64,000 nucleotides of DNA. Origin: Ailanthus altissimus. Taxonomy: Eukaryota; Streptophyta; Magnoliopsida; Sapindales; Simaroubaceae. Position 1 is the stretch's first letter. Every line of letters starts with the position of its first letter. The stretch covers positions 7,700,001 to 7,764,000 of the forward strand of contig OX327694.1 in the NCBI GenBank assembly GCA_946807835.1, in the 5' to 3' direction. Under the pieces are notes generated by a model that saw only the letters and a program-made list of their open reading frames with translations, did no database searches and was not told where the DNA came from. This document shows positions 33,761 to 45,789 of the stretch, one piece after another. A program made the position numbers and the translations under genes.

Positions 33761-34880
33761 AACATCGCCTCTCTATAAGTCAAATGATCATTTTTTTCTA
33801 TCAAGAAAACTCTAAGTGTACCTTCAAGCATCTGACCATACTTAATAGGTGCCCTGGATATTCTTTCTGACCTATATAGAAGGTGTGTCAAAGGTCCATT
33901 GCTCAGTTGACCTTGAGTATCCATTTCTGGTTCATTTGATTCCTGATTGACTTCATCAAGTACAATCTTTTTACAACCCCCACGATCCTCGAGAAACTGT
34001 TTCTCAAGAAAAGTGACATTATGAGCAATGAACACATTTCGTTCCTCTGGATTATAGAACTAGTATCCCATTGAATTCTTAGGATACCCAACGAACCTAT
34101 ATTTATACCTCATAGGTGCAAGTTTATCCTGTTGCATAACTCTTATATAAGCAGGGCAACCCTAAATTTTAAAATATTTAAGACTCAGTTTCCTACCCTT
34201 TAACATCTTATATAGAGTGGTATGAACAGTTTTAGATTGAACTTTGTTTAAAATATGAGCAGTTGTTTCTAGAGCATAGCCTCACAGGTATTTTGGGAGA
34301 TTCATAAAGCTTATTATCGATCGAACTATATCCAATAAAGTCTGATTCATTATCTTCGAAATACCATTGTGTTGTGGAGTACCTGAAGGTCTATATTGAG
34401 CCAGTTCTCCTTTAAATAATCCAAAAATTCATTGCCCATATACTCATAGCCTTGATTTGATCGAAGACATTTGATGTACTTTTTAGTTTGTTTCTCTATT
34501 TCAAGTCAGAATTCTTTAAACTTTTCAAAGGTTTCTGACTTATATTTCATAAGAAACACGTAACCATATCATGACCAATCATCGCTGAAGGTTACAAAGT
34601 ATCGAAACCCATTTATTGCAATGTGATTCAATGGATCGCATACATCACTATGTACCAGTTCTAAAAAATCAGAGGCACGAAGTCTAACACTTGTAAATAG
34701 AGATTTAGGCATCTTATCTTAAATACAAGATTCACAAACTGGATAAGGCTCTATGTTCAAATCAGGTATCTATCCATCCTTAACCAGAAGGGTTAGACAT
34801 CTCACGCCTATATAACCTAATCTCATATGCCACATTTCGGTTTCATTTAAAGTTTTGATCTATTGCGTTTGTTACTATAA
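33739..34880 (-). pseudogene. Integrase of element B (broken)
   Basis: The frame at 33739-34035 is the integrase-to-RT linker (NVTFLEKQFLEDRGGCKKIV, then RSERISRAPIKYGQM), directly parallel to element A at 23403-23660. Further right, 34330-34520 encodes DRSNQGYE-like and NGISK-like remnants of the core, and 34740-34800 the pre-integrase. Confidence 0.75.
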
Positions 34881-35339
34881 CTAGTACCAGTTGCACATTC
34901 ATAACCTTTTTTACTGTATCTAATACATAATACTCATTAATTAACTAACACTTAGCTAATAAAACATCACGCACATCATATAAATACAAAGAACGATTTT
35001 GTATATTTACATGATAACCTTTTCTGTCGAGTACAGGAAGGGATACAATTTACCTGAGGATATTAGGTACAAAATAACAATTATATAATATAATTGTTCT
35101 ATTATATGGGAGAAGTAAATCAAAATGTTCAATAGGTTAGACCTGCAAGAACTCTCTATTTTTCGTTCTGAGCATTACTTCTCCTAGCTATAGCATCCTA
35201 ACTTTTCTCAGTCCTTGTAATACATTGTAAATGTGAGAAAAGTATACGATATTTAATACCCAACATATATGGGCATCAAATATCAAAGAAATGTCAATAA
35301 TGGTCAAGCACATACCTAAGAGTTTTCTTAACTATGGCA

Positions 35340-36160
35340 AGGTACCTTGGGTAATTACACTTTCAATATCCATCCTCGTTGCAAAAGAAACACTTTCCTT
35401 TTGCCTTTTTTTTTTAGGCTTGGATATCTACCGACTCTGAGGATTCATCGTGGGTATCTGTTTCTTTTTTTTTCTTCCTCTTAGACTTTCCAAAAGCCCT
35501 TGAAGTAGAAGATGAAGCACCATGGATTAAGATGTCGAGGCTTCTTTATGCATATCCTCATCGGCTATCTTCAATATACTATGAAGATCAACATAAGTAG
35601 ATCTCTGCATATTGAAGTTCTTAATGAACTGTGCATATGAACCTGGCAGCAACAGGAGAATAAAACTATTTCTCAGATTATTGTTCAGAGAAATGCCCAT
35701 AGCCTCCAACCTCTAGATGTAACTGATCATCTTGAATACATGGGGACTAATCGGACTGCCCTTACTCAGTCTAACCTGAATAAGCGCCTTGGTGACCCTG
35801 TATAACTTGACCTGAGGTCGGTCACCAAAGAGCTCATTCAAATAGAGCATAATACTGCTAGCGCTATTCATACGAACATGCTCTCATTGTAACTCAGTAA
35901 ACATAGAGGTGAGGATGTTTGATTTAACCTTTAAATCATCATCCAACCATTTTTGATAAGCTCCTCAGGCGTGGCATTATTAGAAACAACTCTAGGTAAT
36001 CTCTGATCAATAAAATAGCCAAGCCTATTAGAATTTAGAATAATTCTGAGATTCATAAGCCATTTTGAGTAATTATCGGTGCCTTTAAGATGGTGTGCTT
36101 CCAATATATGCACCAAAGGATTTGTTGAAGCCATCAGATCAAATCTTGCACAAGACAAAA
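35340..36160 (-). pseudogene. gag of element B (broken)
   Basis: The start at about 36134 reads MASTNPLVHILEAHHLKGTD and continues NYSKWLMNLRIILNSNRLGY. The frame at 35527-35709 continues SLNNNLRNSFILLLLPGSYA and NMQRSTYVDLHSILKIADED, and keeps Gln where element A has a stop. The zinc knuckle near 35355-35400 reads CFFCNEDGYWKCN, with Tyr in place of the zinc-binding His. Between these pieces there are stops and frame changes. Confidence 0.8.
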
Positions 36161-36369
36161 TAAATAGGAGTTGTCAGTAGAATTGTAAAATATTAAATCG
36201 CTAATTGAAATGTTTTAAATCATGGGTATAACAATTATATATTTTTTAATTTTAAAACGCCTTCCCACTATTTACATAATCCCGATAATTTTTTAAATGT
36301 GAAATGATAGCTAAACTCTTTAAACTATACAATAGGAAGTAGACCCTATTGAAATTTACTCTAGCCTTC

Positions 36370-36662
36370 TGCTGTAGCAATATTGACCTTTATAAATTCA
36401 ATAGGTAGACAACACTTGTCAATTGCATCTTATACAACTTTTACCACTTGATCCTGAATATACCTTATCCTCACGCTATAACAATATTGGGTAAGTGTAT
36501 TCCAGATTAACTTGTCAATAATCAAATATATGTTATTGATACTATACTCACGTTGTAGCAATATTAGGCATTACATTCACATATATTTGCCCTATCTTAT
36601 ATATTTAACCGACATAGTCCAAGCCCAACTGATCAAGTCCCTCACATTATAGTAATATTGAG
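36370..36662 (-). repeat. Four spaced copies of the leader motif (element B)
   Basis: On the - strand, variants of CAATATTGCTACAGCGTGAG have AATATT cores at 36654, 36560, 36483 and 36379 (steps of 94, 77 and 104 bp). Order, orientation and spacing match the leader of element A. Confidence 0.88.
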
Positions 36663-36815
36663 AAAAGGCTGACGTGACTCGTTTAACACCATATTAATAA
36701 GACGAAACAAAATAAAATATTATCTTATAATATAATATTCGTTAATCTGATTAAAAGAGATTTTTCTTCCCATTATAGATCCCCATCTAATAAGGAGGTG
36801 GTTCTTAATAAATCT

Positions 36816-38724
36816 ACGTATAACTTTTACATGTGTTTCTGAAAGTCCACCCGAAGACTAATTCGTTGGCAGCTCTAGTCATCAACACGATAGACTTGAC
36901 AAGGTAGAACAACAGCTCCACTTATCCAGCACCAAATTTGACACTTAAACTCTATAAATTTATATTTGTCTTGATCAGCTCTTTGATCAATAATATAAAT
37001 TCTTTGTTGTTGCAATTGGCAACCAATGGAAGAAATAGGTGGAGACATTAATTGCAACTCTTGTGATGAATTTCCAAAATTCAAAACTTTTCTTTCTTTT
37101 TTCGGAAGACACTCCAAAGCAAAATCAAAATAACTTTTATTTTTCTTTATATATATCACACGTTTCTCTCTCTTCACTTTCATATATATTAAAATAATAT
37201 GTAATATATTTAAATAATCCAAACTTGGCCACTAACTTTAGAATAAATAAATATAATAATAAATAATATACAATATAATATTATAATCTTATAATATAAT
37301 ATAATATTATATATTAGAGAGATATTTTGATTTTTTAGCAATTAAAATATCAAAATATAAAATTATCATTTTGTCTTTCATGAATAGTTACAAAGTATAC
37401 CTTTTAGTGGATCCCATTAAATCCCATACTTAGGTAAACTTAATCGAGGGCTCATAATGTACCACATATCATAATATAATTAGTAGACAATAATTGTTAA
37501 CTATTTATTATATTTAACACTTAAATATGGACATGTGCACATTCCTGTGGTAGTACTAGATATTACTAGATTGAAAAATTCAATCTGGTATACTGCTCCA
37601 GAGCACAACTAGTACACTCCATATTACTAGACTTTTTAGGTCCACACCTGATTCGTCAAATGGAATTATTCTATGAGTTTATGATTCATGCTCCATGCAC
37701 ATGTTACGAATATTACAAATAAGCACTTTTGACCATACAAGATGAGGTCACAACGCATACTTATAGTCCTTTCGTCATCTATATCCTAGATGTACGGGGA
37801 CATAGATCAACACCGTCATATCCCCATGTGCTCATCCATAAACCTATTTCCAGACTTATATCTTATTGAATAATATAAGCAAACTCTTTACTATATTGTT
37901 CGACCCTGTGAAAACTCTTTTTTTTTGGGTATATTGCTTATGGGCATAAGATATTTTGAGATACAGTCTCAAAGTATTTGGATATAAAACTCCTTATATA
38001 AGCTGACGGATCTCGTGTCTACGCACATTAGACTCCATGGGCATCAGACTATACCTAACGACACCTAGTGGTCAGACCATGAAAGGTCTTGAATATACGT
38101 AGAACCAAAGCATGGTGGATCACTTATAAGCCTACCGTAGCGATCAGGTCAGAGGACCACGTATACTACTTAACTCGAGAGGACCTTTCATTTACGGCTA
38201 CATAGGAACTCTATTAAAGGTTCTTATGAGTCTGTTCAATATTTAATCCTAACTGAATATTCGTATGCCTATATAAGCTCTAAGCTCATTATTAGCTAGG
38301 AATGACTATCTGTACTATACAGATATAGGCATACATTGATCTATATCTATATGTATAGAAGGGATCCGCCGATAGACTTGTGTTGGTGAAAATAGACCAA
38401 GAACATATATTTGAGAATATACTTGCATAATGACATTTTCTAGCACCCGTTCGTAACTCTTCCAGTTATATCACTATTAGTATATTTTGAGGTCTTTGTC
38501 CCATTACAAACAAGGTTCCAACTCTTAGAATATATACTAACTTTTAGCATTGGTCTAAACTCCTTTAGACTTGATCTAAACTCCTTCAGATCGTACAAAG
38601 TCCATAGCGTAACAAATATTAAAATGTATAATTAAACAGTAATTAGCGATTTAATAAAATATACACTGTTCAGATATCAAATATTTATACAAATTTGGGA
38701 TGGCACGTAGGCACAACCCTAATA
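36816..38724 (-). repeat. 5' LTR of element B, truncated at its U5 end
   Basis: Matches 30228-32205 in order, for example aattcgttggcagctctagt against aattcgttggtaactttaat, and ends near 38724 where the last bases read TA instead of CA. The ~150 bp that should lie left of 36816 are absent, together with the PBS. A - frame at 36875-37222 within it is spurious. Confidence 0.7.
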
Positions 38725-39160
38725 ATAATACCGTATGGTGTTTATATAAAATTGTTAATGACATGATGGATAATGTGATTACATAATTTAGAGATAGCAC
38801 AAAGTGAGTGCATTTAACAAATAGGTAGATTATTTATTGTTTGGCAGGAGGGTAAACTTGGTTGTAATTTTACATGAATGATTGTTTTAGTTGGGGTAAT
38901 GAACGTATTCCATAATTGCAATGTCAATACACCACGGTTAAATTGTCTGAAAGTGACACAATAGTGAATAATAGTCTTAAACAATGTTATAGAATATTTT
39001 CATTCATAGTTTCATATGTTGTGATAGAGGAGGAAGACATGATCATCAAATACCTATTTAACGCTAGTCAACCCATAGGGTACGTATACAACTAATAAAG
39101 GTTATATTTTTATAACACACGACTAATATATTTTTTTATTCATACAACAAGCGAGTTATT
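38725..39160 (+). pseudogene. DUF1985/Ulp1-type gene, part right of element B, unaligned
   Basis: Sequence between the end of element B and the recognisable peptidase domain. A short EEDMIIKYLFNASQPIGYVY reading at about 39030-39090 fits the linker before the peptidase; the rest is not assigned. Confidence 0.4.
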
Positions 39161-40330
39161 GAAATGGAGTTTAATATTGTAAACCGAAGCAGCATGCTAT
39201 CCCTTAAGCCTAATAAATGGGTTAACATTGAGGTTAATTTTCTTAACGTTTTTTATGTTTGGGTTGTACCATTGTTAAGGTCATGATTTTTTTGTAATAC
39301 AAAATATTTTTACCTTGATTTTTGTGTAATACTTATACACAAATAATTACAATATTTTTTGATATATTAATGATGAAGGAAAGAAGTAAAGATGGTTCCT
39401 TAAGGTGTAATTAGTTCCTACCTATATATTACTCGGTTAGTTCTATTTCAATGACATTGTGGGGAACACGTGTAATACATATCCATTTATTGATGTAACT
39501 TTTTGTTAATGGGAGGACTATATTAATAACGTTACAACAAGTTGTATTATCGGGCACACAAAGGTTAAACAATTTAAGAGAAGAAAGTAAATTCTATGGA
39601 TATTACATATATGATTTGCAATAATGTGAGAAGGTAAATACTGCATTGATATATACTTTCTATATATAATGGTAAATGCAGTAATATTAGAAGTGATGTC
39701 TCATAATATATAGATTTTCATTCTAATCAACCTCAGTGGATATCACTGTACTAGTTAGTTGTTATTATGGCAAAGGAATGCATTGAAATATGTGATCCCT
39801 TACTGAGCAAGCAGACATTGCATTCCATTTATGAGGCTTTTTGATAATATTAAGTTAAAAAAGTTGAAGGAGCATATAATATGAATTAGGTTGTTGTAGA
39901 GAAAAGAATTATACTAGTTGTGTTTCTAAAATGGTGTTACATATATTTGTAGTTGGCATCGTTAGACTTTGTTTTGGCGAAGCAAATCCATAGTTTGTTC
40001 GGGAAAAGATTTAAGTTTAATAAATTTATAATTGTGGTAAGCAATAAAATGGTAAGGCAGGAAAATGACTTTGACTACGGAGTATATGTGATAATGATTA
40101 TGAAGAATGATAGAAACATTTTTGACAAAGCATACAAGGTAAGTAATTATATATACGTAGAAACAAGTAGACAATTCGAATAGTTTGAGCATGTCTTGTT
40201 TAGCAGTGGGTAACTTATTTTGTTTGTGAATTTGGCAGCATGACTCAGAGGACGTCAAATGCAGGATGGCTTTCCACCTGGCATTGTCAAACATGAATAT
40301 GCTAAAGTATTCTTTGGTGTAAAGTGTGCA
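39161..40330 (+). pseudogene. Ulp1-type (C48) peptidase domain, catalytic Cys replaced
   Basis: Pieces in order on the + strand: REVIEMEFNIVNRSSMLSL and KPNKWVNIEV (39165-39235), which mark the start of the domain; VIMAKECIEICDPLL near 39765-39815, the usual strand and Asp region after the catalytic His; then the frame 39953-40183 with MVRQENDFDYGVYVIMIM. Family members have DCGVYV or DCGLFV there, the Cys being the nucleophile; here it is Tyr. RCRMAFHLALSNMNML (about 40255-40305) is the usual C-terminal helix. Splice-like boundaries separate the pieces (for example ggtaagtaatt at 40137). Ulp1 peptidases cut SUMO-type conjugates; this copy cannot. Confidence 0.72.
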
Positions 40331-41055
40331 CCAACGTCATAACTAGGATGATGAAGATGTGGCCAAAGAAAAAAGGAAACAAGAGAGACGTTGTAATAAG
40401 AAGTCTGGACCTTATGGCCATAAGAGGCAGAAATAGTTTGTACCCATTAACATAAAATTAACAGTATTGCTAGGTGGTTTTATAATGTATTCCTCATTTG
40501 CAGTCTTGGGCATGGCAGCTAGAAGGCAGTGTGTGATGTTAGAAATTGAATTTCCAAAAATATACTTTGAGTTACACTCTATAGTTGGACTATGAAGTGG
40601 TACTTGAAATGTGAAAACGAAGAGGTGTAATAAAAGATTGTTGTGTTTATTTTTTTGGGTTAAAACTTGATTGCATATTGATAGCACATATGAGTATTGC
40701 CCCATTCCAACACAGCTTGATTTTCAGTCGAAAATGTAACTCATACCATCATTGAATATATTAGTAGATAGACAATAAATTAATGCTACTTGAAATGTGA
40801 AAATGTTAAGAGGTATATTAAGTGTGTTGTACACTTTGTTGCATAAAACCTGATTGCATTTCGATAGCATTGATGATAATTACATACATCCGACATTGCT
40901 TGATTATATATGGGCATTGTATTTCATAGAGCATTGTTGAGCATAGTTCAGCAATAGCAAAATATAATCACATAAAATGAAGTCCTTACGTTCATCTACT
41001 AAGAAACTCCATTACAAAATTTACACAAAATAATGCAAATGCAGTGTAGGTAAAA
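40331..41055. repeat. Spacer with a diverged ~190-bp tandem duplication
   Basis: The tract acttgaaatgtgaaaa occurs at about 40601 and 40790, each followed by ttgtgt/ttgttgc, aaac(t/c)tgattgcat and tgatagca and ending in cttgattt/cttgatta. Two copies with a period of about 190 bp, moderately diverged. A - strand frame at 40412-40705 inside it is not a gene. Confidence 0.6.
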
Positions 41056-41059
41056 CCAT

Positions 41060-42948
41060 CAATAGCTATTGAGCATTAGATGAGTCATCAAGGAAGTCCA
41101 CTACATCTGAATCTGCTTCGGAGGCACCTTTTCCAGCCGAGTCATTGTTTATATCACGATTATTATCTTTAAAATGCTTCACTGACTACCTACCATACCA
41201 ACCAATGATACCACTATAGTCTTTTAGTTTGGCAGTTCACATACGATACTTGATCGAACTCTTCCCAGACTTGAATCCACAACTGTATGGCTAAGCTGCA
41301 AACACCCCAACATGGCATTCACAAAGTATAAAGTATTAACAACTTAGTTAAAAATCTATTGTAGAACATCCAATTCCTATAATTTATATTACTTTACTCG
41401 TAGCATTAAAACTTGATGAATTAGAGCTATAGAGTTTTCTAGGGGTTCCAGTTTTGCAATTTTGCTGGCAAGGTCTTGTTGCATCTGATTAAATGACTTT
41501 TAAAAATCCACACATCTTTTCAGTGCAGTCTTTAACTTAGCTACTTCAATTGTTTCATGTTCCCAAGCTTTTAGGAGCCAGTCCCGTTCTCTCGGGAGTA
41601 AGTCATCAATAGTGGGTACTTCATACATCTAATTTTTGTTGTCAATCAGTATTGTAACCTCTTCCCTTCAGCTCTTTATTATCTGTAGTCAGTTTTTCCA
41701 CTTTCTTTGTTAGCCAGGAGACAGAGGACGCAATAATAACATCTACAATTATCTTCTTATTCTCTTCTTCAACTTTCTAAAGCTCCTTTTTTATTGTGAC
41801 GATTCGGCCATCGTTGAATTGGTATTCCTCATTCACATTAATTGACTGTGCATTTAAGCTATTCTCCTCATTTTTGTAATTTATTAATTTCTTTTTCAAT
41901 TGCAACCAAAATAAGTTGACTATTCTGCATTAACTCCCAAAACTAAACGTACATCAGTTAATTAAAGTAATTTCAAAAGTAATTATATCAAACTATGAAA
42001 TCATAATACAAAACATACCCTAATTATGTTAGTAGAAAATATCTCCATCATGCCATCATAAATTAATTTTGGGTCTCTTTCAATAATTTCACCATCAGCT
42101 CTTATTCATAATGTTGATTAGATTGTCACTAACCTTTCTCCATATATTAGAAAGAATAGTGAGGTTGTTCACTACCTCTCTACTAGATTTGACAATGTCA
42201 TTGGAGCAAATTCCTTTTCACCCCCTAGGTCATCAAAAAACTGCAAACTTTGGTGGTGAATATCCAATTGAGGGACCCTCGCCTCTCATAGCAGTACCTC
42301 CACCTCATGTGGCCCTCATCCCTAGTGGAGTAGAGCCCGCTGAGGCTGAATTGGAGGCACCAGTAAGATCGATAGGCTAATCTACAATAAGGGAGAACGA
42401 AAAAGTAAGGGAAGATATAAAATACTCGAAGTTGAACACTTTGATGTACTTACCACGTGGAATGAAGTCCTCAATTCTAATATCAAAATAAAATGATAGC
42501 GGATCGTCTGTTTCACGTTGAGCCTCCCGTTGTGTAGAATCTCCTAGTTGACTGTGGAGATGAGCATTATGAGTGAATTGAGGGTCTCGAGTGGGATTTA
42601 GAACATCATGGCCAACCCCGTAGTCACATTAGTAACTTGTTCGGGAGGGGCTGGCAAAACTTTTGGGGCTATTGTTTGAATGTAGCTCGGATGAAAATTG
42701 GGAAGCGAACCTCTACGAGGTCTGACCTTAGCTATTTTGAGTCGGGAGTGCCCTCCATACTTTAAGAACTGCAGATATGAATTTATAAATGCCATATAAT
42801 CACCAAATGCTTCATCTATTAGCTTAATGTCATCGGAGAATAATAGTAATGTTGTTATTGGATTTGCGATACCATTAATGCCAACGTTGATCGTCTGCTG
42901 CGACTAATAGTTAGTATACAACCCATCAGTGCCTTGTGACGTTGACAT
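41060..42948 (-). pseudogene. Unidentified multi-exon pseudogene with a coiled-coil-like segment
   Basis: On the - strand a plausible start is ATG 42948 (MSTSQGTDGLYTNY, then a stop). The frame continues INVGINGIANPITTLLLFSD, IKLIDEAFGDYMAFINSYLQ, FLKYGGHSRLKIAKVRPRRG, LPNFHPSYIQTIAPKVLPAP. Further pieces are SIGYSPPKFAVF (about 42240-42280), ADGEIIERDPKLIYDGMMEI (about 42040-42100) and MYEVPTIDDLLPRERDWLLK (41628), running into a heptad-like helix (TIEVAKLKTALKRC, then QQDLASKIAKLEPLENS). That exon ends before a GTAAAG donor near 41398. After a tttgcag acceptor near 41300, the last exon reads FKSGKSSIKYRM, DYSGIIGWYGR and an acidic end, SEADSDVVDFLDDSSNAQ. Internal stops are mostly TAA, TAG or TGA. 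I do not recognise the family. It faces the Ulp1 remnant and may be cargo of the same transposon. Confidence 0.5.
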
Positions 42949-43269
42949 GTCTAGAATCAGTGTGATCTGCACCACCATTATTAGGCATTTAGACAGAACT
43001 GTCAATGTATGTCTAAAATGTAATCAATGTGATCTGCACCACTATTATTAGGTGTTAAGATAGACCTTCATCTGTTTGAAAATATTTTGCTTACTAATTT
43101 CTAACTTAACAATTCATTCAAGAAATAATGCTACTTATTTTATTCTAGACGATTTAGGCAAAATATTTGCTGTTAAGAGTCTAATTTATAGACTTTAAGT
43201 AATCTATAATTGTTGTTTTTACTATTGATAAATATTAAAGGAATCTACTTGATGCATACCTTCAGAGGC

Positions 43270-43745
43270 TTGCTTATTATGCTTGCCATATGTCGCGCTT
43301 CCCTTGAATTTGTGAACACCAACTTCTTTGTTCCTTTTTACACCAACTTTCTTGTTTATTCTATCCTTCACGCATCGATTTACTTGTTTCTAATATACTT
43401 TTTGCTTATGCATCAAGAGAATTACATTTTTGTATAACCTACTCTGGTTGACTATTGTAACCACATTACTCTATTTTTTTAACCATTAAGTTGTGACTCG
43501 AAACCATTAAGTTGTCATTCGCTTACCACGTGTGCTGCTTCCCTTGAATATGTGGACACCAACTTCTTCGTTCCCTCTTACATTAACTTTCTTATTACTC
43601 TATCTTTCACGCACCGGTTTACTTTTTTCTGATATACTTTTTTGTTATACTAACAAGAGAATTGCGTTTATGTATACTCTATTTTGGTTGACTACTACAA
43701 CTATATTACTCTAATTTTTGAACCATTAAGTTGTAACCCGAAAAC
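43270..43745. repeat. 240-bp tandem duplication
   Basis: Two copies, starting near 43270 and 43510: cttcccttgaatttgtg at 43298 and cttcccttgaatatgtg at 43538. Both contain acaccaacttctt(t/c)gttcc, tttacttgtttcta/tttacttttttctg, aagagaatt and end in aaccattaagttgt. The inner copy of aaccattaagttgt is itself doubled. Two + frames inside (43210-43437, 43532-43714) are parallel readings of the repeat. Confidence 0.85.
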
Positions 43746-45190
43746 CAATTATTATTGTCAATTGAGATAGTAAATTAAGCCAGTCATTATTAACAAGTTA
43801 TACCTGTTGCATTCTTGTTGCTTTTGTTAACATGCCACTCTCTGCATTTCTCGATTTTTGTTGACAACGATGTTTTATGCAGTACCAAAACAGCCGTTGC
43901 ATATTAGCTCATGTCTTATTTTATAGATGAACAAACATCAAAGTGTAATATAATAAAATATAAAAGAAATAGTATGAATCAAGAAAAAATAAAATGAATT
44001 TAAGAAAAAAAAGAACTTTGAATATTCTGTAAAATCGATTCACGCACGTGTGACGAAGCACACTAAATGAGCCATTTAATTATTTTTAAAAATTTTAAAT
44101 TTTTTTATTTTGTTACAATTTAGTAATTAAATAATAAAGAATAATTAATTATTTTTTTAATTTATTTTCTTTTTAATTCAATTATAATAAATAAATAATA
44201 AAAAATAATTAAAGTATAAATAAGTTTAATTTTAAATTGTTTTAAATAAATAATAACTAATTAAATAATTTATTGAAAATATTTAATAAAAAAATTATGC
44301 AATATTAATTAAATATTTATCATTAATATTTTTTTAATATGTGGGTATTCATATTTAAGAATTTATAAATAAATAAAATAAAAAATTAAAGAATTTTTTT
44401 TATAAATATTACTTATTTAGTTAATGATTATCTCATTAGTAATTTTATTATTTTATTATTTGATGATTATTTCATTAGGAATAATTAACAATTTAATTAT
44501 TTATTATTTAATAAAAAATTATTTTTATGTAAATAAATAACTAATTATTTATTTTTTCAATTTTTTATTTAATAAAATAATTAATTACTTCTTATAATTT
44601 CATTACTTCTTTTATAAATTCTTATAATAAAATTAATTTATTACATGCTTTTGAATTTTATTTATATATTTATTTATTAAATTGAGTTGAAATTATATAA
44701 AAAAAATTGCGTTGTGCCTATTACATGCGGGATGTCCACAACAGGAACATCCCGTGCGCAAGAGATGCGTGCAAGATGTGCACAACGAACAGAAAATGTT
44801 TTTTATTCTTCTTGGTTTTCTCTTTCTTCACTATTCTCTTTTCGTCATTTTTCTTCCTTGTTCTTTCTTTTGTTTCATTGTTCGTCATCATTCTTCATTA
44901 TTTCTTTTTAATTTTTCAAATTTTCAATTCAATTAGAAAATAAAAATTAATTTTTAAAAGAATGATGGTTAGGACAAAGATTAACCTAGCAAAAAATGCA
45001 ATATTTTTTAAAAGAAAAAATTTCAATACATTGGTTTTGGAATAAAAGAGAAAAAGAGAGAATAAGGAAGAAGAAGAAAAAAGATGGTGAAAAAGGTAGT
45101 TTGATCAATATAACCTAGTTTTGGCTAACAAAGATTAACACTTTAACTTGTGGTTAGAACATAATATCGCCTACAAATATGCATCATTAA
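43746..45190. other. Very AT-rich noncoding stretch
   Basis: From 44060 to 44690 it is nearly pure A/T. A GC-richer island at 44708-44795 contains an imperfect palindrome (gggatgt, then acatccc, within gttgtgc and gcacaac). Three overlapping + frames at 44687-44943 arise from a T/C-rich tract and have no protein-family features. Confidence 0.5.
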
Positions 45191-45497
45191 TAATAATTTT
45201 TCAAATTTTAATCTTTGGTAGCCAAACAACATAAATTGGATAATTTCACCCCTAAATCATATTTTTCTTTCACCCCTAAACAAAAGCCGTATTCTACACT
45301 AAAAAATATTATAAAAAATTCTAGTAAGTGAAAAAGTAGATCGACTATTTGTGTGCTCACATTTTAAAGATTAATAGTTAAAAGAATTAATTGTAGAGTG
45401 AAAAATTTAAAAATGACAGAAATTGATGAGATTTTAATTTTGGATTGTATTTTGTTAGTAAGTGAAAATAGTTAGATTTAGAGTTAAATAGATAGAA

Positions 45498-45625
45498 AAA
45501 TGGCTGAAAATAAATGAAAATAGATTAAAAATGGTCTAGAAGAATTTTCATACTATTTTGGGGTTGAAAACGGCCATTTTAAGCCACCGCTTGCAACGTG
45601 TGCAACGCACAGGCACATGAGGCAC
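45498..45625 (+). repeat. Left terminal inverted repeat of the MULE (approximate)
   Basis: atggctgaaaataaatgaaa at 45500 and gcaacgtgtgcaacgcac at 45593 have inverted partners at the right end. Imperfect similarity only. Confidence 0.45.
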
Positions 45626-45789
45626 AAGCATGCCATGTGGCGCTAAGTGCAACAAGCAGGCGCATGCGTGCCATGCTTAGTGCCATGTGGTGCGTTCAAA
45701 ATTTTTTATTAAATTTATTTTAAATATTAATTAATATTTATTGTTAACGTATTTATTTGTTATATAATTGATTTATTTTCTTCCTTAAA

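Larger units (their letters stand above)
30073..38724 (-). mobile_element. Element B: large Ty1/copia retrotransposon related to element A
   Basis: The element reads right to left. The 3' LTR is 30073-32205 and the 5' LTR runs from about 36816 to 38724. On the - strand the leader with four spaced motifs (36370-36662) is followed by gag (about 36160-35420), protease, integrase, RT and RNase H down to 32210. Protein sequence follows element A closely (gag start MASTNPLVHILEAHHLKG). The part of the 5' LTR nearest gag (about 150 bp) and the PBS with most of the leader are deleted. The ends lack a clean target duplication: aaatt on the left, ataat on the right. All frames are broken. Confidence 0.82.

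Noticed and set aside
36875..37222. 115-codon - strand frame
   Set aside because: Inside the 5' LTR of element B; the same region of the other LTR (30366-30653) is broken differently.
44687..44943. Three overlapping + frames of 74-78 codons
   Set aside because: All three phases are open over the same T/C-rich tract, giving Phe/Ser/Leu runs. No start context or domain.
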